64,000 nucleotides of DNA from Pestalotiopsis fici W106-1 (Eukaryota > Ascomycota > Sordariomycetes > Amphisphaeriales > Sporocadaceae), in assembly GCF_000516985.1 (NCBI RefSeq), contig NW_006917091.1:4919022-4983021 (forward strand), given 5' to 3'. The notes under the pieces are model-generated. The model saw nothing but the letters and a program-made list of their open reading frames with translations. It searched no databases and was not told the DNA's origin. A program made the translations under genes and the position numbers. Of this stretch, positions 1-10,627 are shown piece by piece (position 1 is the stretch's first letter; every line of letters begins with the position of its first letter).

Positions 1-2006
1 CAAGACCGGTACATTGACAACCAACCAGATGAGCGTCAACAAGCTGGTCTTCATTGCCGAGAACCATACCGACTTGGAGGAGATCGATGTCGAGGGCTCT
101 ACTTTCGCTCCCAAGGGTGACATCAAGCGCAACGGCAAGGTCTTGTCCAACCTCACTGAGAGCTCCAGCACCATCCGTCAGATCAATGAGGTTGCCGCTC
201 TCTGCAACGACGCTCGCCTAGCTTATGATGCTCGCAGCGGTAACTTCTCCAATGTTGGTGAGCCTACCGAAGGTGCTCTACGTGTCCTCGCCGAGAAGAT
301 TGGCCCTTGTGCCCCTGCCAGCGCCAACCCCGAAGATTGCCTCCACCACGCCAGTGCCGTTTACGAGAAACAGTATCCTCGCCTTGCCACTTTTGAATTC
401 TCCCGCGATCGCAAGAGCATGTCAGTCCTTGTTCAGGATGGTCAGAAGCAGAAGCTCCTTGTCAAGGGTGCCCCGGAATCCATCATCGAGCGCTGCACAC
501 ACACTCTGGTCGGTACTGCTGGAAAGCGAGTTCCCATGAACAAGCCGCTCTACGATGTTTTGATGAAGGAAGTTGTCGAGTATGGAAACCGCGGTCTTCG
601 TGTTATTGCTCTTGCCAGTCTGGATGACGTTGGATCCAACCCTCTCCTGAAGACTGCCAAGTCTACGGCCCAGTATGCTGAGATTGAGCAGAACCTGACT
701 CTACTTGGACTTGTCGGCATGTTGGACCCCCCTCGTCCCGAGGTTGCTGGTGCCATCAAGAAGTGCAAGGATGCCGGAATTCGTGTCATTGTTATCACTG
801 GAGACAACCGCAACACGGCCGAGAGTATCTGCCGCTCGATTGGTGTCTTTGGAGCCAACGAGGATCTCACTGGAAAGAGCTTTACTGGTAGAGAGTTCGA
901 TAACCTCAGCCCGGGACAGCAACTGGAAGCCGCTAAGCATGCCTCTCTCTTCTCCCGCGTTGAGCCTAGCCACAAGTCCAAGCTGGTTGATCTGCTCCAA
1001 TCCCTCAACGAGGTTGTCGCAATGACTGGTGACGGTGTCAATGATGCCCCGGCTTTGAAGAAGGCTGACATTGGTGTCGCCATGGGATCCGGTACCGATG
1101 TCTCCAAGTTGGCTGCTGATATGGTGCTCACCGATGATAACTTTGCTACAATCGAGGTTGCCATTGAGGAAGGTCGTTCCATTTACAACAACACCCAACA
1201 GTTCATTCGATACTTGATTTCGTCCAACATTGGCGAAGTCGTCTCCATCTTCCTTACTGCGGCTCTTGGCATGCCCGAAGCTCTCATTCCTGTGCAGCTT
1301 CTGTGGGTTAACCTTGTCACTGATGGTCTTCCTGCTACTGCCTTGTCCTTCAACCCTCCGGACCACGATATTATGAAGCGATCCCCGAGGAAGCGTGATG
1401 AGGCCCTCATTGGCGGCTGGTTGTTCTTCAGGTATCTGGTTATTGGCACCTATGTTGGTGTTGCGACTGTCGCTGGTTATGCCTGGTGGTTCATGCTTTA
1501 CTCTGAGGGCCCACAAATCTCCTTCTCGCACTTGGCCAACTTCCACCGCTGCTCGTCCAACTTTCCCGAGATTGGTTGCCAAATGTTTGGCAACGAAATG
1601 GCCAAGTCCGCATCCACTGTCTCCCTCTCGATCCTAGTTGTGATCGAGATGTTCAACGCCATGAATGCCCTGTCTTCGAGCGAGTCTCTCTTGACTTTGC
1701 CCCTTTGGAAGAACATGATGCTTGTCTATGCTATTGCCTTGTCGATGGCTCTGCACTTTGCCCTGCTCTACACACCTTTCCTGCAGACCTTGTTCTCGAT
1801 CCTGCCTTTGAACTGGACCGAGTGGAAGGCTGTTTTGGCAATCAGCGCACCTGTAATGTAAGTTTCATCCCCTGACAATGTTACCTTGACTATATGATGC
1901 TAACATGACTATCAGCTTCATTGATGAGGCACTGAAGGCCATTGAGAGGCAGTTCTTCTTGCAAACCACACCGGCACAGGTGACCAAGGCCAAGAAGGAG
2001 GCCTAA
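1..2006 (+). CDS. SERCA-type Ca2+-transporting P-type ATPase, C-terminal part (5' truncated by window edge)
   Basis: This ATPase pumps Ca2+ from cytosol into the ER or a related store using ATP. The reading frame enters at base 2 with [10 protein letters not shown], so the catalytic phosphorylated Asp of DKTGTLT straddles the window edge (base 1 is the last base of its codon). About 648 residues are visible. In order they show the nucleotide-binding KGAPES motif, MLDPPRPEV, the hinge TGDN, the P-domain [18 protein letters not shown], and the C-terminal membrane helices with [22 protein letters not shown], which is typical of SERCA rather than PMR1 or plasma-membrane pumps. One intron (1858-1915, GTAAGT...CAG) precedes a last exon at 1916-2006, which restores [13 protein letters not shown] and ends KAKKEA. 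The N-terminal actuator and first membrane helices lie outside the window. It converges on PUP3. The family call is firm; the paralogue is not determined. Confidence 0.95.
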
Positions 2007-2764
2007 GGCGACTTTGTGATGATCTAGACGCGTGTGGTCTTTTGATAGATTTTAGACTAGAGAATAGGATGCGACCTTGTCAACAAGCCGTCTTTTCCTG
2101 TTATATCACACAACTCATGTCACCGTATATAGTACTCGTTTCGGGGATAAAGATATCCTCGTCGTCAATGAGAAAGACTTAGTTTCATGAATTGCCAGGT
2201 GTATTCTGCTGCTTTCATGATAATTCCCCAAGTCAACTTTGCAAGTGATCATAACATTTACATTTCTATGAAAGTAACTCAGATGTGGTAAGAGTGCTTA
2301 GTCAATCAAAGTGATTTGTTTAAGTTTATCAGCTAGATGGGGGGTGATGAATAAATAGGCTGGCTACAGGAATCGCCTCATATATTTGGTCCTTTCCTCT
2401 TGAAATGTATGATCAAAGTATGCAATAATCTAGTCGATGCCCGGGATGGACCGATGAGCAGTGTTGATGCAACCCGAGCTTTCCCTCCCAGAGGACATTC
2501 ATCAAGAACAAACTGTATTGTTACAAAATGGCATTAGAATGCCTCCAGCAGGCGCTCTATCTTCGTTTGGAACAGCTACTGCCAGTCCGTCTAGTCAACT
2601 TCCATGCGTGCTTCGCGACCCGACTTGTGCTTTCTCTCTCCACGTTGACACGGGAGATACTCCTGTACATGACGAACCCGGTCATGGCAAAAGGTTCGGG
2701 TGTCTCCATCGTGGCGAGCAAGTCGAGACCATTTGTAATCCTGTACCTGTACACTCCAATCCAT
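2007..2764. other. Convergent intergenic region between the Ca2+-ATPase and PUP3
   Basis: This holds the two facing 3' ends. Several short open frames overlap each other here on both strands, but none has a family match, a consistent start or flanking splice sites. I see only probable 3' UTR and terminator sequence, AT-rich around 2150-2450. Confidence 0.6.
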
Positions 2765-3688
2765 TTAATCTTGACGACCCTTTAGTAATCTCTTGGTGAC
2801 CTTGTCCTTCTCAATAATGTAAACGTGTGCTCCCCAGCCTGAAAGTGCATCTCTGTCGACGGCGTTGAGTAAAGCTTGCGAGATGGTTTCAAACAGATCC
2901 TCAGGTTCCTGCAAAGGTGAGCATTAGTTTTCTATGCTTGATATACGTCCACTTATCGATGTTTGAGTTCGTCACAGAATGCTCGTCAAGACATGGTGCA
3001 AGTGTAGCCTTTGGGAATGACGGAACAACGCCAAAGAGAGGTTACATACCAGGTTAGGCTCCCAGAGACCCTCGCACATACCAAAGAGCTGGTCAGTAGC
3101 GGTGCCGCTCACGATAAAGTCCTTGGCAAAGTCGATGCAGCCAATGGAGTCGAAGCCACAAATGAAGGGCTTGCCCGTCTTGGGCTCGAGACCAGCGACG
3201 ACGGGGGAGACAAAGTAGGGACCGAAGCGGCGCTCGTAGAGACTCGAGGAGACGAGGTTGGCAAAGGTGGTCGGCGCAATGTTGCGCTCCTCGCGCAGGC
3301 GGTACATGTTGACCTTGTAGCGGAACAGGTCCGAGACGGTTGACACATCGGTCGCCAGGCCCGTGAGGCCGAGGAATACGTCGCCGTACTGGAAGATCTT
3401 GGGGAAGTTGTTGGACACGGTCAGGGCTTGCAGACCCAGGCGCAGGTCGCAGGCAATGGCCACGCAGTCCTTGCCAACCATGGCCACGCAGGCACCGCCA
3501 TCTGTGAGGTTGGGGATCTCTGGTCAGCTTTCTTTGCTTCTTCTTCTTCTTCTCGGGCGAAAGTTCCTAAGGTTTTAACCAGGGGATAGTAGGAATGAAC
3601 GAACTTATGCTGAAGGGCGATGACTAAAGTAGGTGTTAGCTAGCTGTTGTTTACTATTCCTTGAGCCAACGCTGAATGGGCTTACCAT
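2765..3688 (-). CDS. PUP3: 20S proteasome subunit beta-3 (Pup3)
   Basis: Pup3 is a non-catalytic beta subunit of the 20S core particle. The spliced product is 205 residues, the same length as yeast Pup3. It begins [20 protein letters not shown] and carries the beta-3 signatures [23 protein letters not shown] and [10 protein letters not shown], ending RLLKGRQD. Exons on the minus strand are 3686-3688, 3605-3623, 3050-3501 and 2765-2908, with donors GTAAGC, GTTCGT and GTATGT and AG acceptors. The first exon is only the ATG, followed directly by an intron; the second is 19 nt. An ORF caller would start at the internal Met (MAMVGKDC or MVGKDC) and lose the N terminus. It lacks the N-terminal Thr motif of catalytic beta subunits, as expected. 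It diverges from the UBX gene across about 890 bp. Confidence 0.93.
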
Positions 3689-4581
3689 TGTGAGACTCTG
3701 GAGAGAGTGATGTGCTGTGTTGAAGGGAGTAGCAGCTCAATCAAGAGCCACCGATTTTCTATCGTCTGTTGTGTGTATATCAAAAGTTCCGTGATCGAAA
3801 GTACAAGATGAAAAAGGAATGGGTCGTTTCGTGCAGGAGCTGTTGTGGTGGTGGTGGTGTTGAGTCGTCAATGGTGATGAAGCAGCAATGTCAGTTGGCA
3901 GTCAGTCAGGCTGAAGGCTGGTCGTTGCTCTACGCTCTCGACCTAGGTAGGTGTTCCAGCGCCTCGCGTGCTACGACAAGCACCAGGCAAGTATGGCAAG
4001 GCAAACACGCTATGGCGCGGCAGCTCGACCCCATGGCAAGCTCCAGCTCCTCCGTGCTGGCTGGCCATTTGGTCGGAGTAACAGGGATCACAAGTCGCCG
4101 GGGTCGTGCTCGGGCCACACATTATAGCTGGAGCCGACTGCCCGATAGCCTCTTTTAGCGTACTTGCCCCTCTACAACTGATACTGCTGCTACACACACT
4201 GGACGGACATACATCATCTTGATAGTTGCCTGCTTTGGAACAAAAGGACCTCCCTTCACTTGGTGCTGTTGACTGGCATAACGTAATCCGTGGAACAATC
4301 TGGCATCTCTGATCGCATTCCTAGTTTTCCTGCCGTCACATCCCAACAGCCAGACTACGCCGAGGAGCTTTCACTGTTTTTGATTACACTTACATCCCAT
4401 CATATTCGTTAGCGTTCTTCTGCCTTCGTTGTGCCGGTAATCCAACACACAAGACCGACCCCACCATTGTGAGATCATTTGGTGTACCTCACCTCGAGGA
4501 AGTTTTGATCTTTCCACCCCATCAAATACAACAAGCACTATCCGATACGGGAACAAACGAGCCCGGTAGCTTTCAACCAAG
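3689..4581. promoter_or_regulatory. Divergent promoter region shared by PUP3 and the UBX gene
   Basis: This 893-bp stretch separates two divergently transcribed genes that both serve protein degradation. It holds a short acctaggtag token at 3941-3950 and GTG/GGT-rich stretches near 3845-3860. I see no defined TATA box or convincing small gene. The short ORFs here overlap on both strands and look random. Confidence 0.5.
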
Positions 4582-6087
4582 ATGGCGACCACAGTCAAGG
4601 TCGTGTCGGTCGACATGCGCCAGGCCTCCATCAAGGTCACACCCTCGACGTATCTGACCGATGTGCTGGAGCAAGCCTGCAAGAAGTTCAACCTTTCGCC
4701 AGACAAGTACTTGCTCAAACACAAGGAGAAAGAGCTCGATCTTTCCAATACCTTTCGCAATGCTGGCCTGATCGCTGGCGCCAAGCTCGAGCTCATCACC
4801 AAGTCCAAGACGCCTGGAGCATTGAACATTGCCCTTCAGCTACCTGAACCCGAGGCCAGAGCTTTCGGTGCACCGAGGGCTACGGCCAGACTACCCAGTG
4901 ACACGACTGTGTGGAAGGTCCTTAGGCATTTTGAGAGCACCGTCTGCGCCGGAAGGGTGAATATCACCGCTAGAGGTATTCCTCAGACCGGCGTCAGCAG
5001 TGGAAGTGGCCAATTGTACTATGAATCGCCAGCCCTACAGATAGAAAGTCGGAGCCTGACAAGTTTCGTCGACTTTCAGAAGACCATGAGCCAGCTGGGT
5101 TACAATAAGGGCAACGTACTTATACGGTTATCCTTTCAGACATCCGAAAGAACATTTGTCGATGCAACCAACGATATCTCCCAGTATTTCGAGGAGGAAG
5201 CCAGCGTTCAGCAAGAGAGAGAGGCAGCAAAGGCCACGGCACTGGAAGCGGAGACCCAGGTTACGCGCAACAACGCTCAAGAAGCGGCTTCAGAAGTGCC
5301 ACAAATCGTGCCGGAAGCTGTGACTCCAGCTCATGAAGATGCTACGGCACAGGCACCAGCCATAACCGCAGAGCCATCTGTACCAGAGCCCATGGAAGTT
5401 GACACAGCGTCTGATCCCTTGGCGCCGACAGCTATCTTCTCCGCTCCAACGAATTCTACGCCGGCAGCAGCACATACTACCGAGTCTGATGAGGTTTATG
5501 TACCAGGTATCGTACATGCACAACTGCACCAACAACGTCTCAAAACGGCCGGTATGAACAAGCGATTACTGTCGGATCGAGAACTTGAGGAAAAGGCTGC
5601 AGCTGAGCAGGCTAAGATTGCCGCCGTAAAGTCCGTTGACGTCCGCGTGCGTTTCCCTGACCAAACTCTGGGTCAATGGAAGATCACACCAGAGTGGACT
5701 GGCCACACGCTGTACAAGGCCATACGAGACGTCATGGCGCACAAGGATGCCCAGTTCCACCTGGTCGTACCTGGCCGGCCAGTCGTTACGATAAAAGACG
5801 AGGACGGACCCTCTGCCCAGCTGGTAAAAGGCTATGGCTTCAGACAAAACACCTTACTCAACTTGGTGTGGGACGGCTCAGCGACCGCCAATGTGCGGAA
5901 CGGACCGTTCTTGAAGGCTGAGCAACAGAAAAAGGCCGTCGAGGTTGTCGTGCCAGAGGTGCCCCAGGGTGAGGAGGAAGACGAGGTCGCCGCCCCAACC
6001 ACAGCAAAGCCAGTGCCGCAGCGAAAGGATGGCAACGGAGATGGTAAGAAGGGTGTGCCCAAGTGGCTCAAGCTGGGCAAGAAATAA
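4582..6087 (+). CDS. UBX4: UBX-domain protein of the TUG/ASPSCR1/Ubx4 family
   Basis: Proteins of this family bind the Cdc48/p97 ATPase through a UBX domain and modulate its assembly and substrate use. The single-exon product is 501 residues. Residues 1-75 form a TUG-type ubiquitin-like domain (VKVVSVDMRQASIKV, followed by the KYLLKHKEKELDLSNTFRNAGL segment). A second ubiquitin-like region follows at about 80-210. Residues about 215-320 are an acidic Ala/Pro/Glu-rich linker. The C-terminal UBX domain spans about 350-432 (VDVRVRFPDQTLGQWKI ... GYGFRQNTLLNLVWD), followed by a basic tail. The ATG at 4582 in AAGATGG context is the first in frame and gives the complete TUG domain. The yeast Ubx4 equivalence is inferred from architecture. 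Confidence 0.88.
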   Translation: MATTVKVVSVDMRQASIKVTPSTYLTDVLEQACKKFNLSPDKYLLKHKEKELDLSNTFRNAGLIAGAKLELITKSKTPGALNIALQLPEPEARAFGAPRATARLPSDTTVWKVLRHFESTVCAGRVNITARGIPQTGVSSGSGQLYYESPALQIESRSLTSFVDFQKTMSQLGYNKGNVLIRLSFQTSERTFVDATNDISQYFEEEASVQQEREAAKATALEAETQVTRNNAQEAASEVPQIVPEAVTPAHEDATAQAPAITAEPSVPEPMEVDTASDPLAPTAIFSAPTNSTPAAAHTTESDEVYVPGIVHAQLHQQRLKTAGMNKRLLSDRELEEKAAAEQAKIAAVKSVDVRVRFPDQTLGQWKITPEWTGHTLYKAIRDVMAHKDAQFHLVVPGRPVVTIKDEDGPSAQLVKGYGFRQNTLLNLVWDGSATANVRNGPFLKAEQQKKAVEVVVPEVPQGEEEDEVAAPTTAKPVPQRKDGNGDGKKGVPKWLKLGKK

Positions 6088-6496
6088 ACTGACCAAAGAC
6101 ATTATTTTACTTAATTGCATTGCATCGGTGTTCCGGTCGATACGTCGGGTTTGTGGCACAATTATAGATCATGATAGATGTTTCACCATAAGCGCATGAA
6201 AACAATTTATTACTTCATAAAAGCCATTCAAGTCACATGCAATAGGAGGAGAAACAAGTGCGACATGTCATGAGGAGCTTGGTTGTTGCTCCTGTTCTTG
6301 TGGTATTGATCGAATGATTGAAACTAGCAGTATCCTTTTTTTTGTCTGCCCTGTTCTGCATACCATCCATCATGACCGAAGCTCTGAAATCCAGTTGTCG
6401 TAAAAGAACGCCGAGACCATGCCATGCCGTGAGAGTATTTTAACTTTTTCCCATTTCACCTAATCATCAATCAAGCCCATAGTAGGACGAAACCAT
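6088..6496. other. Convergent intergenic region between UBX gene and RPL36
   Basis: These 409 bp hold the two facing 3' UTRs. The region is AT-rich around 6095-6260 with no supported gene. Confidence 0.6.
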
Positions 6497-7351
6497 TTAG
6501 TGACCGGCACGGCGGGACTCAGCAATGACACCCTGGAGAGAGTCAATCTTGGCCTTGGCACGGCCGAAGGTACCGAGCTGGAATTGGTGTTAGTATATAA
6601 GAGATGCAGAATTTGCTGCTAGATAACTGTAGAACATACCCTCTTCTTGGCGAGCTTACGGGCACGCTTGTCCTTGGAGTTGCGGAGCAACTCGATGCAG
6701 CGGCGCTCGTAGGGGGCAAGACCGGCGACCTCCTTGACGACGTCACGGACGAAAGAGGTGCGCTTGCTCAGGTGACCCTGAAATAGTTTAATGTTAGAAT
6801 ATCTTGGAATTTAAATTCTCGAGACATCACTTCCACGACCACAATTGTGGTGGCCGCACAATGATAATGGTCAAGACGTACCTTGGTGCGGGAGATTCTG
6901 GGCTTGACGACACGGGAGGTGGTCTTCTATATTCCAGAAAAAATCCAATGTCAGCCAGCGTCCATCATCTGCATAGTGTGCTTTGTCAAGTAGTGAAAGC
7001 AAGCAGCAGAGATTCTCCACGAGATGAGACGGTGAGAAGACTTTTTGTTCATATCCCTCCTCTTGCAGTTTTGTGATGTTGGGCTTCTTTTCGTTCTTCG
7101 TCTTCGTGTCGATATCTCGCTGATGCGGATCCGTTCCGACGGGTGGCGACGGAGAAATGCAATGGAAGGGAATCATCTTACGTGGCCGCGGTTGAGACCA
7201 ACGGACAGGCCTGTGGGTGGGTGATGTTAGCAAAATGCGCAACGAGGTTGAGAAATTGACGGATTTTTGTTGCGAGCTCGATCGATGGAGCGCAGACATC
7301 GTAAGAAAATGAATTCCACATACCGGACTTGGCGGGAGCTTCCTTGGCCAT
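6497..7351 (-). CDS. RPL36: 60S ribosomal protein eL36
   Basis: This small basic protein belongs to the large ribosomal subunit. The spliced product is 106 residues, close to the family length, starting [20 protein letters not shown] and ending [11 protein letters not shown]. Five exons on the minus strand: 7324-7351, 7182-7210, 6882-6926, 6640-6777 and 6497-6577, totalling 321 nt with stop. Donors are GTATGT, GTAAGA, GTACGT and GTATGT; acceptors all end AG. The core [19 protein letters not shown] and [22 protein letters not shown] motifs are intact. The gene is intron-rich and its second intron (6927-7181, 255 nt) is the longest. No box C/D or H/ACA snoRNA was convincing in the introns. No single unspliced ORF reveals this gene. 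Confidence 0.96.
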
Positions 7352-9315
7352 CTTGTCTGATTGATGATGGTGCTGTTAGGTGGTGGTGTCGTTAGTATTT
7401 CGCGGGCTGAGGAGAGAAGAACTCAAGTCCGAAAAAAAGTTCACGATGGAGTTTTCGCAGCAGGTGGGTGAGTGGGTGCGACTGTTGGTGGTCCGAATAT
7501 CAGCCGGCAGAGGCAGAGAGAGATTTGCGCTAAGTTTTGTGGCTAGACTTATTGTGGCTTTCTTTGTGGCTTCATCATTCTACCAGTTCTCGAATTGCTT
7601 CCGGGCCGGCGCCAGCTGCACGAGCTCCGTACGAAACATGAATACATGTCCCCAGCTCGGCTGTCGATTTCAAGATCCATTTGATAAAGAATCTTGATAT
7701 GACTATCGAAATATTGTGGTATCTAAGGTATTCAATATCCTACAATCTAATGTAGATTATAATCTGTTTTTTGTTTCTGTACACGAACATGGCTGGTTTC
7801 AGAAGCACCTGCATATACCACGAATCTGAGGTCATTAACCAGCAAATACTTATCCTACATGTTTTCGACTCATACTGTTCAAACGGCGGCAGTTAGGTCT
7901 AAAATCTTGATGCCTTAGCGTCATCTATCCGCCATGACGATTTCTCTGGACCACTTCGTATGCTTCCTATACACGAGGCGTTGTGCATTAATGTGATTCG
8001 TAAGCAAAAAATCATCAAAGGGGCACAATTGTATAGTATCTACATGTTTGCGTAGTGCACCGAGTCGCTGGCAGAACAGCCAACTGTACTTCAATCGTGA
8101 CTACCGGAGGTCCGTGGCAGTGTTTGATCAGTCACAATGCAATCCCTTCTGGCGTCGTCAACCCTGTATCGTATCGTTTGGTTGGCTCAACACGGATGGA
8201 GCACAAGTTGGCAACGCTCCTGTGAAGCCAACCTGGTGATACAAGGCTATGCCAAAGCACAAATCTTTTCCTGACGAGCTTGTCATGCTCGTGGGCCGGC
8301 AGGGTCGAGACCTTTCGGCATCCACAATAAGAACATTGCATTTGCTATTAGTACCTGCAGCATCTCTCAACACGTTGACACGTTCATAGTATAACACTGC
8401 CAAGGACAATGTGTTACCGCTTCTCTACTACTGACAGGCCGCACCGCAGCTAAAAGCAAGCAAAGCATTTGCATGAATACTATTCTTGCGCAGCCATCGA
8501 GCTGCCTCCCAGCCGTACCAGCCCCCCTGCTATCTTTTTGACTTGAAACTTGAAACAGTCCACCATGGCCTATCAAAGCAAGGACGCGGGACGGGTATTG
8601 TGGGCTATAATCGAGTATAGGCCGGGGTCAACCTGTGTTTCGGCTGCATTTTTATGGACCGTTCAATCTTAAAGCTCGCCGATCCAGATGGACAGACGGT
8701 CTGGTTTGGGTGAGATCTGAAGTGGGTTGTGCCGATAGGCCATGACGGAGCACTTCGGGCTGGCTCGATGACCCCTTTCGGACGACGGCTCGGACGACTG
8801 CGTCAGCGATCTGCATCCATGACCTGCATTTTGTGGCTTTTTGCAGGTACGTGGTGCCGTACTACCAACTTTGCCAGGCCATGGAAATGCCGGATTCAGT
8901 CGTTCTTGGCAGGGGAAGATCGAGAAACTAATGCGTCTAGAGAACGCTGCTTGTCTGCTATGGCGAATGGACGCCCGGCTGGCGGCCCAGCTCTCATGTA
9001 GGACCCGGAAAAAATGAAGTCGAGTGGGCGGGAAAGGACGCGTAAATTGTAATGTAGGATTTTGTGCCTGGCAGTGCTGTCCCCGTCTTTTCTTGTGGTT
9101 TATAAACGTGCACGGAACGGAGGGTCCTGAGATCATCCATCCACTGCCTAGATATAGCAGGTATCTTCCCTTTTCTGCAAAACACCACTCTTGCCCTTAC
9201 TCGTCATTCTTCTTTTCTCTCTTTCTTATCAATCACAACTACAACGACCATCACCTCCCTCGTCTGCCCAAGCAAAAGGTAGCCTCACCATTGTCGGAAC
9301 ATCACATCACCAAAT
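7352..9315. other. Divergent intergenic region between RPL36 and the AA1-like gene
   Basis: About 2 kb without a supported gene. The part nearest RPL36 (7352-7650) should hold its promoter. The right end holds the promoter of the small secreted protein, including a TATA-like element at 9101. Overlapping short ORFs at 8048-8580 and 8669-9190 run on both strands with no recognisable domain. Confidence 0.55.
9101..9106 (+). promoter_or_regulatory. TATA-like element upstream of the AA1-like gene
   Basis: TATAAA lies 215 bp before the start codon at 9316. A pyrimidine-rich block (about 9183-9235) lies between it and the ATG, as is common near fungal transcription starts. The role is inferred from position only. 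Confidence 0.4.
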
Positions 9316-9863
9316 ATGCGCTACTCTACCCTCGTCGTTGGCCTCCTGGCCGAGATCGCCTCTTCGGCGTTTGTCGCTCCCGTCGAGCTCGCTGCCTCTG
9401 CCTGCACACTGCCCTCTGAATTCACCATCAAGAGCTTCACAACCTTTAGCGAGCAAACAAACGGCACATATGACTCCATCTCGTTCCACTTCACAGACGC
9501 TGGCACCGGCATCGACACCAGTTGCGAGCAGAACTCGACTTCGGTATCCACAAGTCCCAATGGCGGTACTGCTCGGTACTATTGCGACGACGAAAACGTT
9601 CAATTCATCTACCAGACCACTGGGATCGTAGGATTGACAATGATTGAGAAGGCTTGTCCCGATAGGTAGTTTTACCCCTACATTGCCGTGTCTCCCTGAC
9701 TTATTTCTGACATGTTTGATTTAGTGACTCGGGGGCAAAGTACGAGGCTTCTGGCAATGCTCAGTTTAACCTGACTTGCACAAGCGCCTACGGAGGCCAG
9801 ACGTGTACGACTAATGTAACAACAACTGAGGAGTTCTCGGCCATCAACCCCATCAGCAGCTAA
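9316..9863 (+). CDS. Small secreted cysteine-containing protein, AA1-like fold candidate
   Basis: Two exons (9316-9665 and 9725-9863; intron GTAGTT...TTTAG) give a 162-residue protein. Residues 1 to about 18 (MRYSTLVVGLLAEIASSAF) look like a signal peptide. The mature part has six cysteines and a beta-rich pattern: FTIKSFTTFSEQTNGTYDSISFHF, then FTDAGTG, with later CTSAYGGQTCTTN. This spacing resembles the AA1-like (Alternaria allergen 1 / elicitor-type) family of secreted fungal proteins; the match is by pattern and could be wrong. It has no membrane segment, so the product is probably extracellular. It lies 764 bp upstream of a secreted lipase on the same strand. Function is unknown; an effector-like or cell-surface role is inference. 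Confidence 0.75.
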
Positions 9864-10627
9864 TTTTCTTCATTTTGCTGTGGTTGTTCGGGAGTGGTGT
9901 CGAGATAATAGGATGTTTCAAGCCTAGTAATTGTATAATTGGTATCCAGACAGATGGCTCATAATGAGTAGCCACGAGCTTTCTGTTTGCAGCATCATTA
10001 TAAACGCTGCGAGTACCTTTCGCTGGTCAACAAGAGTTGACGAGAATGAAATAAAAAGTAGTTATTGAATTCCAACATTCAATTTTTTCAAGTGTGATAC
10101 TCGGAAAATCTCCCAGAGACAGTATGTTGATAATCATTATATCCCACATACAAAGAGTTTTGGTTGGTGGCTGTAGGAAACCCAAATGTGTGACGTTTAT
10201 CACTATGCCTGATCCAGTAGCGCATTACGGCACCCCGCGTTGGCGCCAAGCCCCCCGTGAGCTTCCCCAGCATTTGGGGGCTTTCAGGTGATGCTAGCCC
10301 CAAAACAAGCTTGTTCCCATAAACGTTTTGGCACTGGACTAGGAATGGTCCTTCCTTTCCACTTCCCAACCATTCGATCACACGACTGCTCTTTTGTGGC
10401 AGTGACAGGCCATCATGAGCGCTTCAATCGGCTGCTCTGTGCTGTACTCCGACAATCGCAACTACGAGACCTAATACTGCCCAACGAACATAACCTCTGC
10501 TATTCCCTCAATCCTCCAAACCTCACAAGGACTCACTATGATTCGCAGTCACCTAGCGAGCTGTACCACGATACTGACATCATCGCAACTGTAACTTGCA
10601 AGCGTACGCTGAACAACAACCAAAAAC
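9864..10627. other. Intergenic region upstream of the lipase gene
   Basis: It carries the 3' UTR of the AA1-like gene and the lipase promoter and leader. An ORF running across 10288-10743 overlaps the lipase start in another frame and is a shadow. No defined element was seen. Confidence 0.5.

Noticed and set aside
701..1582. Long minus-strand ORF opposite the calcium ATPase (293 codons)
   Set aside because: It is the antisense shadow of a clearly conserved coding region in a codon-biased gene, with no domain of its own.
6927..7181. Possible intronic snoRNA in the RPL36 second intron
   Set aside because: An ATGATGG and a CTGA occur on the minus strand but only about ten bases apart, with no second box pair or terminal stem.
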